Assembly (NCBI GenBank): GCA_039720395.1
Contig: CM077823.1
Location: 5,198,909 to 5,262,908 of the forward strand
Source of the DNA: Liquidambar formosana
Lineage: Eukaryota > Streptophyta > Magnoliopsida > Saxifragales > Altingiaceae
DNA length: 64,000 bases
Direction of reading: 5' to 3'
Under the pieces are notes generated by a model. The model did not search any database. It was not told the origin of the DNA and saw only the letters and a program-made list of their open reading frames with translations. A program made the translations under genes and the position numbers. Shown here piece by piece: positions 46,002-57,766 of this stretch; the stretch's first letter is position 1, and each line of letters starts with the position of its first letter.

Positions 46002-46260
46002 AATTGATTAGACCTATTTAAGTACTCAAGTGAAAAGCTTCAGCTACCTTAATCCTGAATATTTTAGGATGAAGCTATTAATTGAAAAGTCGGATATCTA
46101 CTCATTTAAAGTAGTCCTATTTGAGGTCATATGTGTGAGGCATGCGCTTAATTCTAAACCACCAAAGGAACAAGTATAGCAACATGAGCGATGCAAATGA
46201 AGAAAGGCAAGCTGGAACAAATTTTAGATCCTCACCTTGCTAGTATTATTAATACTGTAC
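45966..46260 (+). pseudogene. CrRLK1L-type kinase fragment, locus B right arm
   Basis: Readable pieces: HFGLSKKGPTID-like start, [30 protein letters not shown] and the C-tail 'EQILDPHLASII'. It contains stops. Homologous and opposite to the left arm. Confidence 0.7.
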
Positions 46261-46580
46261 AAATGTACATAGTGTCCTGGGTCTCATCATGACACCTAGG
46301 ATATCTCACAAGCAATTATTGTTTCACTAATTTCCACACTCGAACAGTTGCTAAAAAAGCAAGTGAATTGAAGCCTACCACCAACTTACCTTAGTCATTT
46401 CTTGACTCCCAGCACCAGTTTTACCATTTTGATATTAGATTATAATTACTTGATTGTCATTTGTCACATATATTCGATACAAATTAGTTAAAATTTTTGC
46501 TCCTAAACATATATTGGTTATAGCAATTGATACACACCTTTTAAAGTGAATAATACTTTAGAAACTAATGAAATGGTCAC

Positions 46581-47379
46581 AAGAGTGCTCTCAACTACTG
46601 AAGCTAAAGATTGTCCCCAGCAATGCCTAAACTACTAATAAAAGTTGTTGAACTACTTTTCCAAATACCACTTGTCAATTCCATGGAATGGGCAGTGATT
46701 CCCCTCCCCCCCCCCCCCCCTCTCTCTCTCTCTCTCCAAAAAAAGAAAAAGGAAATAGTATGTGCATGTATTGAGGCTTGGAACTATCAAGTCAGAAACT
46801 ATTGAAGTGGGTTTGCACGCGCACACACACACACAAAAGCAAAAGGCTGATGGGAAGAAAGGAGTTAAAAGGAGCGTACAATGCAACATAAAAATAATGG
46901 AAATCTCTTCTTTTCCAACCAGAGAAACGATTAGTTAAACAGCTCTCATTGCCCTATCCATTATTAATTAATCGACAAAGCATGTGAAAGACCAAAAGAC
47001 AATTTAAGACATGAGTTGAACTGATACTTTATCACTACCGTACCAGTGGAGATTAAAGAATTAAAGTGTATTGATCAAAATTTTAAAATATAAAAAAAAA
47101 ATCTATTTTATCATGAACCTTTATAGAGTATCTCTAGCTAGGGGAGGCCTCATGCATGCCTAACAACAAATAGAGGCCATTGTCATTCATACAAATTCCA
47201 GCGAAATGTAATAGTAGTCGGTTTATAGATCTAGATTTTAAATGAGAAGAAATATTGAAGTATGGGTAACTAGAGAGAGTTGCGGAAACAAATTCTTAAC
47301 AAGTAATCAACCCTCTTGCTAAATGATACTTTGATTGCAATCTTATTTTCACAAAGAAATCATCATCATGAAAGAAAGA
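46581..47379. other. No gene seen; C/CT tract
   Basis: A run of about 18 C followed by a CT microsatellite at 46704-46735, and a CA run at 46822-46836. Nothing else recognised. Confidence 0.5.
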
Positions 47380-47559
47380 TTATTTTCTCTTCTTTGAGGT
47401 TCTTTGCTTCTCTTGTTTTCTTTGCCTTTTTTTTTACGATAACACATTTGAGTATAGAAAAACCTATTTTATAATGATAAACATTAGCACATAATCATCA
47501 ATGCTTTTTATCATCAAAATCCTAATATATTCAAATAATGAAACCTTGACACTAACAAT
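47380..47559 (-). mobile_element. Fragment of the copia-type LTR
   Basis: The minus strand starts TGTTAGTGTCAAGGTTTCAT and follows the 5' end of the LTR at 42907 (gattttgatgataa). Truncated after about 180 bp. It ends exactly where the locus C repeat begins. Confidence 0.7.
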
Positions 47560-48391
47560 TTGGTCCTCTATATGGTGATGTAGTCCTCTGGATATTGAAA
47601 CATGTCCCTTGATGTGGACCCATATTATTTTCTTAATTCATGTTGACATGTGTTTGCCTTGTCTATGAGCCACATCTTTTCACTTATTGGAGCCAACAAG
47701 TCCTGTGTTACTGACCCACTTTTATTAAGTGGTTCCCAACTCATCCCAAGCTTGGCATATCTGTTGGATTTTGATGGGTTAAAAGGTCAAAATGTTGACC
47801 ATTAACCAATCAAATGGTGGTTTGAGTTTCACCAAATTTTCAATGTTCACAACAAATGTTCTCAAAAAGGTTCTTTCCCTTTTTCTCTCTTTAATTGTTA
47901 AGTTTTTATTTATTATTTATAAAATGGAGTGGTGTCCAGATTATTAGGCTGGACCACCCAATAAAATTCTACAGGTACGGATTAAGGAGATGGAACTTCG
48001 AAATAGTATTAACTATGACCATTTAAAAGTCTATATAAATTTCTATATATAACTAATATGTATTAAGCAAAAAGAATATTAAATAATTTGTACTAAATAT
48101 CCGTGACAATCAAGTAATTATAAGCTAATATCAAAATGGTAAGACTAGTGTTGGGAGTCAAGAAATGACTAAGGTAATTAAGTGGGTGGTAGGCTTCACT
48201 TGCTTTATTAAAAATGTTCAAGTCTAGAAATAAGTGAAGCATGCATGTGAGATATCTTGGGTCTCATGATGAGACCCTGAACACTACATTCGTACACTAT
48301 TAATAACTCTGGCAAGCAGAGGATCGATTATTTGTTCGAGCTTGCACTTCTTCATCTGCTTCACCTATACTGTTATATTTGTTCGAGCGAA

Positions 48392-48463
48392 GGGACAAAA
48401 GTTGCTATTAAGAGAAACATTAAGACTAAACAATTTGTTTCTCTTAACAGCAACTTTCGTCCC
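48392..48463. repeat. Near-perfect 27-bp stem, 18-nt loop hairpin
   Basis: Stem arms 48392-48418 and 48437-48463 pair with two mismatches (GGGACAAAAGTTGCTATTAA against the complement of ...TTAACAGCAACTTTCGTCCC). It sits at the junction of the two arms of kinase locus C. It could be a foldback transposon relic or a small-RNA precursor. Confidence 0.7.
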
Positions 48464-48569
48464 ATCTACCGTTTATGCTAAATAAACATTTCCAAAACCA
48501 ATTATTGTATATGGATCAACATTTTTTGTTATATCTTGAATCTATGTCATCAAAAACACTGAGCCAAGA

Positions 48570-49075
48570 CCTAAGGTTGATTAGTTTGAGCCCCTTGTAT
48601 GGGAAATTGTCAAGAAGGCTCGAAGATGATGTTGTTCTACATGTACATGCCAAAAGGGCTCCTCAAGGATCATCTATATAAATAAAAAATAAAAACATTT
48701 CCACCGTTGCCGGAGAATAGGAGTTTAGTAGTCACTATTGGAGCTACACACGAAACAGGTGTCATGAGGGGTATCATACAAAGAGATATTAAAAGTCCAA
48801 ACATATTGCTTGACCATAATTATATTGCCAATGATGCCCATTTTGGATTGTCCAAAAGAGGTCCAATTCTTGATCTGACCTAATTAAGTCTTTAGGTATC
48901 TTAATTTTAAGTATTTCAAGACAAAGCAACTAATAGAAAAATCAGACGTGTATTCATTTCAAATGGTCCTACTAGAGGTTTTGTGTGCGAGACATACCCT
49001 TAAAACTCCTGAAGGAACAAGCGAGCCTAGTAGTGTGGGCAATGCGAATGAAGAATGGCAAGCTTGAATAAATTA
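48570..49075 (+). pseudogene. CrRLK1L-type kinase fragment, locus C right arm
   Basis: Starts with a YMYMPKGLLKDHLY-like reading near 48637, then TIGATHETG, GIIQRDIKSPNILLDHNYIA (HRD is QRD), HFGLSKRGP, later EKSDVYSF.MVLLEVLCARHTL and the tail. Several stops and shifts. The best preserved of the kinase fragments, but it lacks the N-lobe. Confidence 0.72.
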
Positions 49076-49653
49076 TCAATCCTCTCCTAGTCAATATTAT
49101 TAATACTGGTACAAATGTAATGTCGAGGGTCTTATGATGATACCTAAGGTATCTTACATGCAATCATTGCTTCATTAATTTCCACACTCGAACAGTTACT
49201 AATAAAGCAAGTAAAACTTACCACAAACTTACCTTACTCATTTCTTGACTCCAAACACCAGCTTTACCATTCTAATATTAGCTTATAATTACTTAATTGT
49301 CAGTTTGTCACATGAAATTAATACAAATTAGTTAATATTCTTTTTGCTTAACACATGTTGGTTATAGCAATTGATACATAGTTTTTAAATGGTCAAAGTT
49401 AATACTGGTTCCAAGTTCCAACAGACACTAACATCATCTGTGGAAGCAAATGTAGTATCTTGGTCTCATCATCACTATATGAGATATCTTAGGTATTTGC
49501 ATGTGCCTCCATACCTATGGTGGTTGTGTCACCAAAAATAGTCACCTCACCAGATCATCATACCTACGACAAGTGTCTTTATGAAATTTATTTGCTTCTG
49601 GATGTAGCTGCAATAAACACATACATTTTCTTCTCGTCCCAATTCTGACAATA

Positions 49654-50753
49654 TTAAAAACTTGTATAATCTAAATCCAAACACCATTCCATATCATACC
49701 CCATCAACGCTACTTTCCAATTAAATCCACTTGCATACTCAAAATCCTCTTCTTCTTGGAATATCAATGCTGGTGGTTGAGGTGCCCCATCACCTTTGTA
49801 TTTCCTCAACAATGAAAGGCCACACAATCCCAATTTGCCTATATATGAAGTGTTTTCAAACGTAGTAAAGTGTTGACCTTGAGGTAGAAGTCCCATCATA
49901 TGATTTTTCAAAATATTTAATACAAAAAGAATATTCCAACCCATCAACCGCCCAGGAATCTCCCAATGAACTTGTTTAAAGATAGGTCTAATGATTCAAG
50001 CCTCGCCAAATTCCCAAGTGATGATGGAATGTGATCTATAAGGCTATTGCAAGAAAGGTTGAGAACTCGAAGTGTACTAAGCTTTCCAATTAAGTTTGGT
50101 ATCTCTCCTTGGAATTGGTTATTTGACAAATCAATGGATGTGAAGATGGTGAAAATTCTCATAAATTCGATATCCAAACCTTTCATTGTTGCCATCATGG
50201 AATCCTGACAATATGGAAGTCCCATGTATTGTAATTTGATTTTATCATCATCTATGTTCATCATATATATATAGCTTGAAAATTTCGGATATATCCTATT
50301 GGCAAAGGACCACAAAATCATTGTCAAAGAGGTCTAAGATTCGGAACTTTGGGTAGGAATGTTTGGACTTAGAACCTGTTATGGAACTATGGAATTTATT
50401 GAACTATAAGACAAAAACTTGAAACTCTGTGAGAGATTCCAACCAAGAAGGGAATGTATCCTTTTTCTCATTGTTTCCAAGATCTCGAACTTCAAGATTT
50501 CAACAATTGACCAAAGATCGTGGTATTTGCCCTTCCAAATTATTGCATTAAAGTTAAGAGTCCTCAACTGATTGCCCATCACAAATGTAGCAAAAATAGT
50601 GCAATGAAATCTATTCATTTGCAGATCCAACACGGAGAGATTATTGCTAAACTTTCCCAAACATTGTGGAATCATGCCACATAAATTGTTATTAGACAAG
50701 TCGAGAAGTTCAAAAGAGAGGTCATACTGTAAATCGAAGAAGGGATCCCTCAA
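49654..50753 (-). pseudogene. Cf-9-like receptor-like protein (RLP), C-terminal half
   Basis: Three in-order pieces: 50753-50379 (LLDLSNNNLCGMIPQCLGKF, then NLSVLDLQMNRF), 50327-49944 (DSMMATMKGLDIEF, FTSIDLSNNQFQGEIPNLIG, LNLSCNS, LESLDLSLNKF) and 49947-49654 (LLPQGQHFTTFENTSYIG, LGLCGLSL, PPALIFQEEEDFEYA, GFNWKVALMGY). This is the standard RLP C-terminus: last LRRs, the GLCG cap, the acidic juxtamembrane stretch and the start of the membrane segment. Broken by frameshifts and stops. Intact RLPs are plasma-membrane receptors in immunity or development. Confidence 0.88.
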
Positions 50754-50759
50754 GTCAAT

Positions 50760-51806
50760 TTATGGTCTGAGATTGAAAGATTGGTCAAGTAGGCATGTGG
50801 AACTGGGGTTCTTGAAGCAATAAAGTTGAGTTTCCACTCTCAGACGCCGATATGCCACCAGGAATACTATTATTCCCTGCAATCAGTAAAGCTCTCAATT
50901 GTGGACACATTCCCCTATTTTTGGAGATTTCGCCTTAATAAGATTTGTAATGTAGGTCCATGAATTATAGGTTTAGATAGACGCCTAATGCGTCAAATAT
51001 ATTTCCAGCGAGTTGGTTCCTCTCAAGCCAAACTTGATCAAGCTCGTGTAGTTGCTTAAGCTTTTGGTGATTGAACCTATCAAATGGTTGTTGTCTACAA
51101 ATTAAGAGTTGTTGGAGTAATCCACCTTGGAAAATGTTATCAAGCTAGTAATCAGTGAACCGGTTGAAGCCTGTATGCAGTACAACCAACTTGGTTAGAT
51201 TACCTATTTCTCGAGGAATGGAACTCGAGTGTTGGTTTTGGCCGAGGAATAAAACTTTCAAGTTACTCAACCTACTGAAAGAAGTAGGAATAAAACCATT
51301 GAGCTGATTCCCACTCAATTCAAGATCAATAAGTTCCCTATTTTTTTTTTTAGGAATGGCACCAAAAATATTATTATCATAGAGATGTAGAAAGGTTAGA
51401 CAGCTCACGTCACCTAACAACACCGATATTGTACCCGTAAGATTGTTAGTTTTAAGGCTTAGCATGTTCGAAGACTTTAACATTCCTATCTCTATGGGAA
51501 TGAGACCAAAAAGTTGGTAGTTGAACATGAACAATACGGTTAGCATTGTAAGGTTTCCAAGGGTGGAAGGGATGTAACCTGTTAGATTGTTGGTATTCAT
51601 GTAAAGTTGAACAAGATCTGCCATTCCTAGAGGAATTGAAGCATAGAATTGAGTTTTAGAGAGGCACAAATAAACCAGGTTGCTCAAATTACCAATTTCT
51701 TTAGGAATTAAGCCGTTTAATTGGTTTTGATTTATGTACAAGGCCTCAAGATTTGTTAACATGACAATTTCTAATAGGATTTTCCCAGAACACTGATTGA
51801 AGGAAA
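50760..51806 (-). pseudogene. LRR receptor kinase (MIK2-like) ectodomain fragment
   Basis: From 51762 down, about eight LRRs of the form L.LG.IP.EIGNL..L (NQLNGLIPKEIGNLSNL, NNLTGYIPSTLGNLTML, NQLNGFIPTSFSRLSNL), continuous to 51145. The coding sense extends upstream to about 51806 (SGKILLEIVMLTNLE), where a repeat interrupts it. 51140-50760 gives only scattered LRR-like readings. The LRR style is of subfamily XII/MIK receptor kinases rather than RLPs. Confidence 0.8.
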
Positions 51807-52679
51807 TGTAATGTCTGGATCTTTAAGATATAGTATTAAGGGTTTAATCCATTTTTAACATGAGTGATTATAGATTTTGTCGACTTTTATTCATGCATGG
51901 CTATGACATGATTTTGATTTTTATGTGCATGAGCATGTTTATTTAATATTTAAATGATGTTTTAATGGTTTTATAAAGATTCTAAGTGATTAGAACGCAT
52001 TTGGGCGAGTTTTGCTGAATGCTAACAAAAACTCACATACCAGGCTAGTACGGATCGATCAAGGTATTAGGCCATCGATTGGTACCCCTCTAGAAATGTC
52101 TATTGAGTTTTTCCAACCCCGATCAATCAGGGGTAAAGCCCAATTGATCAAGCTTGCTGAAACTGTTTTTGAAGGGCTAAAATGACGTATGTGCCCCTCA
52201 ACTACCCTGTTATCCTCAAAACTCAACCCTAGCTCAACCAAATCTGCATTTTTGCTTATTTCTCACCAAAATAGAGTGTGGGAGGTTTAGAAAGAGAAAG
52301 GGAACTTAGAGAGAGTGTGGGAGGAGGATAAGAGATAAAGTGCTTCTCTCTTCATTTTTATTGGATTTTTATGTCTTGGGAGCTGAGATTTTTCCATTTA
52401 TAGCTTAGATCTATTCATGGCTAACCTTCATCTTGTGTTTTGAGAGGTATTTCTCATAGCTAAAATTTAGGATTTGTATTTTCTTGAGGGTTAGCTACCA
52501 CATTCTTACATTTTGGGTTTATTCGTGACTTTTAGGAGTTCTGGTTGTATTCTTGGAGTTGGAATCTCTATTCTCGTCATCATTCATGGCTTTGGGGAGC
52601 TAGGGCTTGCACTTGGGAGCTTCTATGTACATCTTAAACAAGGATTTGTACACCAACTGAATTCTAGTTTTACTAAGCT

Positions 52680-54284
52680 TGTAATACCTAGAAGGGGGTT
52701 GAATAAGTATTTGAAGATTCTTACCCTATTTTAACTTCTAGAAACCTAATCTCTTAACCAACAAATATTCAAACACATAATAAGCAATAAAAAGCAATTA
52801 AAGATGACACAAGAGATTTTTAAATGGAAAACTCTAGATGGGAAAAACCACGGGATCTCATTCGGTTGAAGTAATTCCACTATGAAATCAATGAGTACAA
52901 GACACACTTATAGATCCTAAGGACTTATGTAGTTGCATTGACTCCCACGATCTGTCGATCGATCTCCGTCTTCACAGCTTTGGAAGCATCTAACCCCTTT
53001 CACAGCGATTTTCGAGCCAACAAGCTTGTAATTTTGTTCTCCGTCGCAATAGACTCACACACACTCAAGGTTGTGAATAATATGTAGTTTGAATGATCTC
53101 TCAAGTGTATAAGTAAAATAAAAATAAATAAAAAAAGAAGAAGTTTAAAGTGCTCTAGAGAGATGAGAAGACGATGAACAATGAAAACCTAATTTGGGGA
53201 GGCTTGCACATTATTCTCTATTATAATAGCCTCTATATATCTATATCTATACTACCTATAAAAAGCTAAATCTTAGAAAAACTTTTGAACGACCAATATA
53301 CCCTTATTTTTAAAAAAAAATACATATCTACCCTTCATTTAATTGAAACACATAGTAAATATTCTTATCATTTGGTAACAAATGAAAGTTAGATTTTAAC
53401 TCAAACTCTTAATAAATTAAAGTTAGATTCTTACTCAAATTCTTTTTCCTAGAGCAACTATCAAGTTGTATGATAATATATATGAATATAAACTCTTTAA
53501 ATATTCCGTTTTATGAAGAAAAAAAATCTGAATGTATTTCTAAAGAGTTTTTAATCTTTCGTTGACAATTTTGATTATAGAAAAATAAAAAGTACTTTTG
53601 AATTTTAAACTTTATCTTTTATGAAAAAATATAAAATCTTTATGCCTTTATTATTTTGTATAACTAATATTATTTAAAAATGTTCACGTGCAACACACGT
53701 GTGCTATATCTAGTAGAGACTAAGTGACCCAAAAAAAAAAAAACAAAAAAGAAAAAAGAAAAAAAACAGAAAAAGAACCAAATAGGAAGGTTTTTATAAA
53801 ATTCAAAAATATTTTTTACAAACCTCGATCGATCCAGCCTAAATTCAGATCGATCCAGATGTGTTACTGAAACTATTGCCTAACAAGATCACTTTGGATC
53901 GATCCAGATATAGCTTAATAGATCCAGGTATACCAGTGTCACTACTGCCTATAGAAAATACTTTGGATTGATCCAGCTATATCTAGATCAATTTAGATTG
54001 CTCCAAAAAAACCAATGAGCTTCTTATACACCCCAAATCAAATTTAAACACACTTGTTTTCAAAATGTTTTAAAACAATTAACCACCTATGAAATTGGAC
54101 AACTAAGGTCTCTTACCTTCCTATAGAATGAGTGTGGGCCACGTGTAGTATAGTGGATAACTTCACTTCAATGCATCATTGCAGCTTTTCATATCTTCAA
54201 TCAACTAAGATACTTTGGCACATAATTTTTCCAAAACAAAAACATGGACTTTACACTAAAAACACCAACTTGGCATTTCCTACA
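52680..54284 (-). mobile_element. Copia-type LTR or fragment, minus orientation
   Basis: The + strand starts TGTAATACCTAGAAGGGGGT (typical end of SIRE-type LTRs, read inversely) and ends CATTTCCTACA, so the sense start is TGTAGGAAATGCC. No matching 5-bp duplication, so it may be truncated. It repeats GATCGATCCAG-like phrases at 53825-53960. Confidence 0.5.
53246..53713 (+). mobile_element. Non-autonomous Helitron
   Basis: 5' end TCTATACTACCTATAAAAAG after A; 3' end with hairpin CACGTG-caaca-CACGTG (53685-53701), eight bases, then CTAG before T. These are the Helitron rules. The interior is AT-rich with no coding capacity. Sister copy at 56915-57409. Confidence 0.85.
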
Positions 54285-55621
54285 CATTTTCATGCAATAT
54301 ACTTGAGGTAGGCTAGGTGTAATTTTCATATGTTTAAATTCTTGTTATAATAATGAGGTAATAATTATCATTATTTATGTTGGTTTAATATTTGGATATT
54401 ATAAGGATTTTTGTATAAATCTTGTGTTAGGGTGGCCATTTATGTTTATTTTTGAGATTTCATCTTGAGGATATATGGATTTATGTATTTTTTGTTTATG
54501 GATTTTATGTAGTTGGGGTTGAATTTATATGTTTTACATGGTATTTTTTATTTATGATTTATAGGGTGTAAATACAAATGATAATTGTTTTTATTTTCGT
54601 TATTCATAATTTGGTATAATTATGAAATTTGTATTGAATATGGTATATATATGTTAGAACTATGCACATGAATTTGGTATAATCATTTTATTGTATTTTT
54701 CATATTATGATGGGCATAACCATGCATTAAATGGACTTAAAATCAAATTGGTAATGAGGGCTATTAGAGTTAGGACTACTACGGTCCTGAATTGGGATGG
54801 CATGCTGTGTTTTCCTATCCATAGTCTCGAGCTACTTCGTGTTGTCCCAAATTAAGGCTACTTCATGTTGTCCTCTTATATATTCTGCGCACGATGCCCC
54901 TAAATTATGGGGAAGCTGGGTAATTAATGGAATTGATTAAAATGGACATAGAATCACATGCTTGGGAGCATATGCATTTATTTTTAAGTTATGGGTTATA
55001 ATTTATATTTTGGTTATGGACAATTGTTTTGGTATGTGTGTTTTTCCTCGCATGATTTTTATTTGTTTTTATTATTATCATGCTTTAGTTTATTTTTATG
55101 AAAATTGAATTTTTTGAATCGCTGTACTGATGCCTATATTATTCCATTGTTTTTCATATATTTAAACAATGGAAAATTTTGGATTATGCTTAGCTATTGG
55201 AGACGCATGACATATGGATGATTATATTGAAGTTTATATTTTTGTTATTGGAGAAAATAATACGGATTATCTACTTAATTTTATTTTTATTTTGGGCCAT
55301 TGTACATGTAATACAATTAAGGGATGTAATTATTTTACTTATGTATGATTTTGTACATGTGGAATGCGATGCTTGGTATGATACCATAGAGAAATGGATG
55401 GCATAAATTATTTTATGAAATGTTTCTATATAGGTTTTTATTCCAATGTTTAAACATGTTACATGTTTGATGATGGTATGTCCCATCTATAGATGGGTCA
55501 TATATGCCCAAATTTTTAAAACTTCATAAGATTTTGATACATATATGTTGTCCTCTTTTAATCCAAGGATTTATTAAAGAAAAACCCATTTTATTAAAAT
55601 TGAACACAACTTAATTAATTT

Positions 55622-56286
55622 TGTTGGGAAATTTATTTAAAATACTACACAATGAACAATTGCAAATATAAATTACACAATATTATAAACAATTACACAA
55701 CTAGATAGAACATCAAATTAACAATATGATCATCTATCAAAATTTACACATAAAGTAAAAGAATTAAAGTATAGAGAACATAGCCTGAAGGAATCAATGA
55801 GGCACGTATTCGTTGTCCAAAAGTCGCATACGCCTCCCCATGTGCAAATATTAGAGGTTATATACGGCTCCAAGATATAACCTAGTTCCTCTCAAGCGGT
55901 CTGATCCATAGTGCACATCTACAACAAACAGGTGCCAAGAACGCGTTTAAATTGCCCATAGAATATAGTGAAAATAGTAGAAAGGAAAATAAGATAATAG
56001 GAGAGAAGGAGAAGTACAGACAGATTAGAAGAACATTCAGTATAGAGAGAAGAACAAATCTGATATATATATCTCTAATGTTTGCTGGAACGTTCTACTT
56101 ATATAGGCCAATGCTATTAACATCTAATGGTAATAAGCATTAAGACCTAATAAATATGGTAATAAAATCTTAAAAGTAACCGACAATAACCATAATCACA
56201 TAATGGTAATAATATAATGACAAGAATTGAAACGGTCAAAATATATAAAGTTTTGAGCTTCCATAAAATAATAAAAGTTTCCAACA
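55622..56286. mobile_element. Solo LTR (TGTTGGGAAA...TTTCCAACA)
   Basis: Inverted ends TGTTGGGAAA and TTTCCAACA. Flanks are AATTT/ATTTT, a duplication ambiguous by one base. Its right flank resumes the LRR gene sequence at 56287. Confidence 0.75.
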
Positions 56287-56641
56287 ATTTTGAGTTGTGA
56301 CAAGAAAGGTCAAGATAGATGAGTTCCAAGAGGTAATTGATTTGAGTTGGGATGGTTCCAAAGAGTTCATTTGTGCTTGTATCGATGTTTGCAAGGCTGG
56401 AAAAAGATGAGAATAGAAGCATACCTCTTAAACTTGAATTTCTGAGTTTTATTCTGATGACATTGCAAAATATTTCAAACCACGTGGAATGATTGGTTTC
56501 TATTTTTTTGAAGTGAGCGCGAGGAGAAGAATTGTGGGCATTGTTAGGAAGGAGAGTAGTAGTGGAAATTATAGGCTTGGTTTTGAAGGCTGGCTTCCCA
56601 CCTAAGAAGAGCATCAGCTTCTTCAGTAAAACTAGAAGCAC
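56287..56641 (-). pseudogene. LRR receptor N-terminal part
   Basis: Minus reading: a pre-LRR region, then LRNSSLRGMLLFSSFSSLAN, IDTSTNELFGTIPTQI and LIYLDLS, the usual opening of MIK2-like LRR domains (one L.G.L.FSSF.NL repeat, then GTIP.QI). The protein then runs into the solo LTR. It is likely the displaced 5' end of the gene whose middle is at 50760-51806: same strand, right order, and the gap filled by repeats. Confidence 0.75.
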
Positions 56642-56914
56642 AAGTAGTGAGAGTATTATGCTAGAAAAGCAACATAACCAACAAAACTAAGGACACGAGA
56701 GAGTAACCTTTCCCAGGTTTTTCTTCTTTGTGCGGCGTGTTTCCGCTTTTCCTAGCTCATGCAAGGAAAGCGGAGTCAGCTCGACAGAACAACATATCCC
56801 CCGTTGATTTGCACGAGTCACATGGTTTCACCGCCATTCTCCATCGCACTGGGAAAACCCTTAAATGTTCTCACTATCCATTGCCATATTTCTCATGCGC
56901 TCTCTCTCTCTCTA

Positions 56915-57409
56915 TCTATATTACCTATAAAAATCTATATCTTAAAAAAAATTTTGATTGATCATTATACTCTTATTTTAAATTTTAAATTTTAAATACT
57001 TATTTACCCCCATATTTAAACAATTAAGAATATTTATTTTCCAGTAAAAAAAAAAAAGAGAAGGGAGAAAGAGAGATAATGACGTCTACTTCATGAATTC
57101 TACACTGCTTTCACTATAATGCATGTCTCTTAACCAACTTCATATTCCTACCATGATTCCTAGCTATAGAAGAAAGTTTAACCTATTGTGTTAAGCATTC
57201 ATTCTAATGACCTAAATGGGTTACATAATAAAAATATTATATATATACATGTCTATCGAACGGAAGTTATATTTTCAACAAAACGTAACAAATAATTAGA
57301 TTTCTATGTTCTATATATATATATATATATATATCTGAAAATTTATGAATTTTCATATATCTTTTATTATTTAAATATTATTCACGTGCACACGTGTGCC
57401 CATATCAAG
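56915..57409 (+). mobile_element. Non-autonomous Helitron, second copy
   Basis: 5' TCTATATTACCTATAAAAATC after A; 3' hairpin CACGTG-ca-CACGTG (57383-57396) and then CAAG before T, a CTAG variant. Similar in length and ends to 53246-53713. Confidence 0.8.
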
Positions 57410-57447
<38 letters not shown>

Positions 57448-57766
57448 CAATTTTTCTCTTTAAAACTTTTTAATTTGTATCCGTAGTGGTGACATCGAAC
57501 TTCTCTTTTCAAAACCCATTAGAGTGAACAAACCCAAAACCAAATAGACTGATCATTCCAACTAGGAATGCAAGTTGGTTCGGTTAACCCCAATAACTGA
57601 ACCGATTCGAGTAATTTTGTCTGATTGAGTTCGGTTCAAATATTATCCAGTTCGGTATTGGTTTCAAATTTATAAATGCCAATCAATTAATCTAGTTCGG
57701 TCCATGGTTTAGGGGGTTTCAAATCCGAACCAGACAGAATTCTTAAGAACCGAATATATATATATA

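Larger units (their letters stand above)
45593..46580. repeat. Kinase inverted-duplication locus B (compact palindrome)
   Basis: Left arm (45593 to about 45945) and right arm (about 45970-46330) are inverted copies separated by roughly 25 bp. The outer part of the right arm continues to about 46580 with the same 3' flank seen in loci A and C. The arms share kinase coding sequence and the outer phrase 'gagatatcttaggtctcat'. A transcript across it would fold into a long hairpin. Confidence 0.75.
47560..49440. repeat. Kinase inverted-duplication locus C
   Basis: Left arm (47560 to about 48390) matches the 3' flank plus only the C-terminal tail of the kinase (minus strand). A 72-nt hairpin follows (48392-48463), then the right arm (about 48570-49440) with kinase subdomains V to IX, tail and 3' flank on the + strand. 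The left arm is a long direct repeat of 40096-40850. Confidence 0.7.
51807..55615 (+). mobile_element. Large repeat family C, copy 2, inserted in the LRR gene
   Basis: Begins TGTAATGTCT and follows copy 1 (41716) in the same order. It is interrupted by the copia-type LTR fragment 52680-54284, which itself holds a Helitron. Together with the solo LTR at 55622-56286 it separates the N-terminal part of the LRR gene from the rest. Right border approximate. Confidence 0.55.

Noticed and set aside
52680..54284. Complete copia solo LTR with target duplication
   Set aside because: The TG...CA ends look right, but the flanking pentamers (AAGCT and CATTT) do not match, so I call it an LTR or fragment only.
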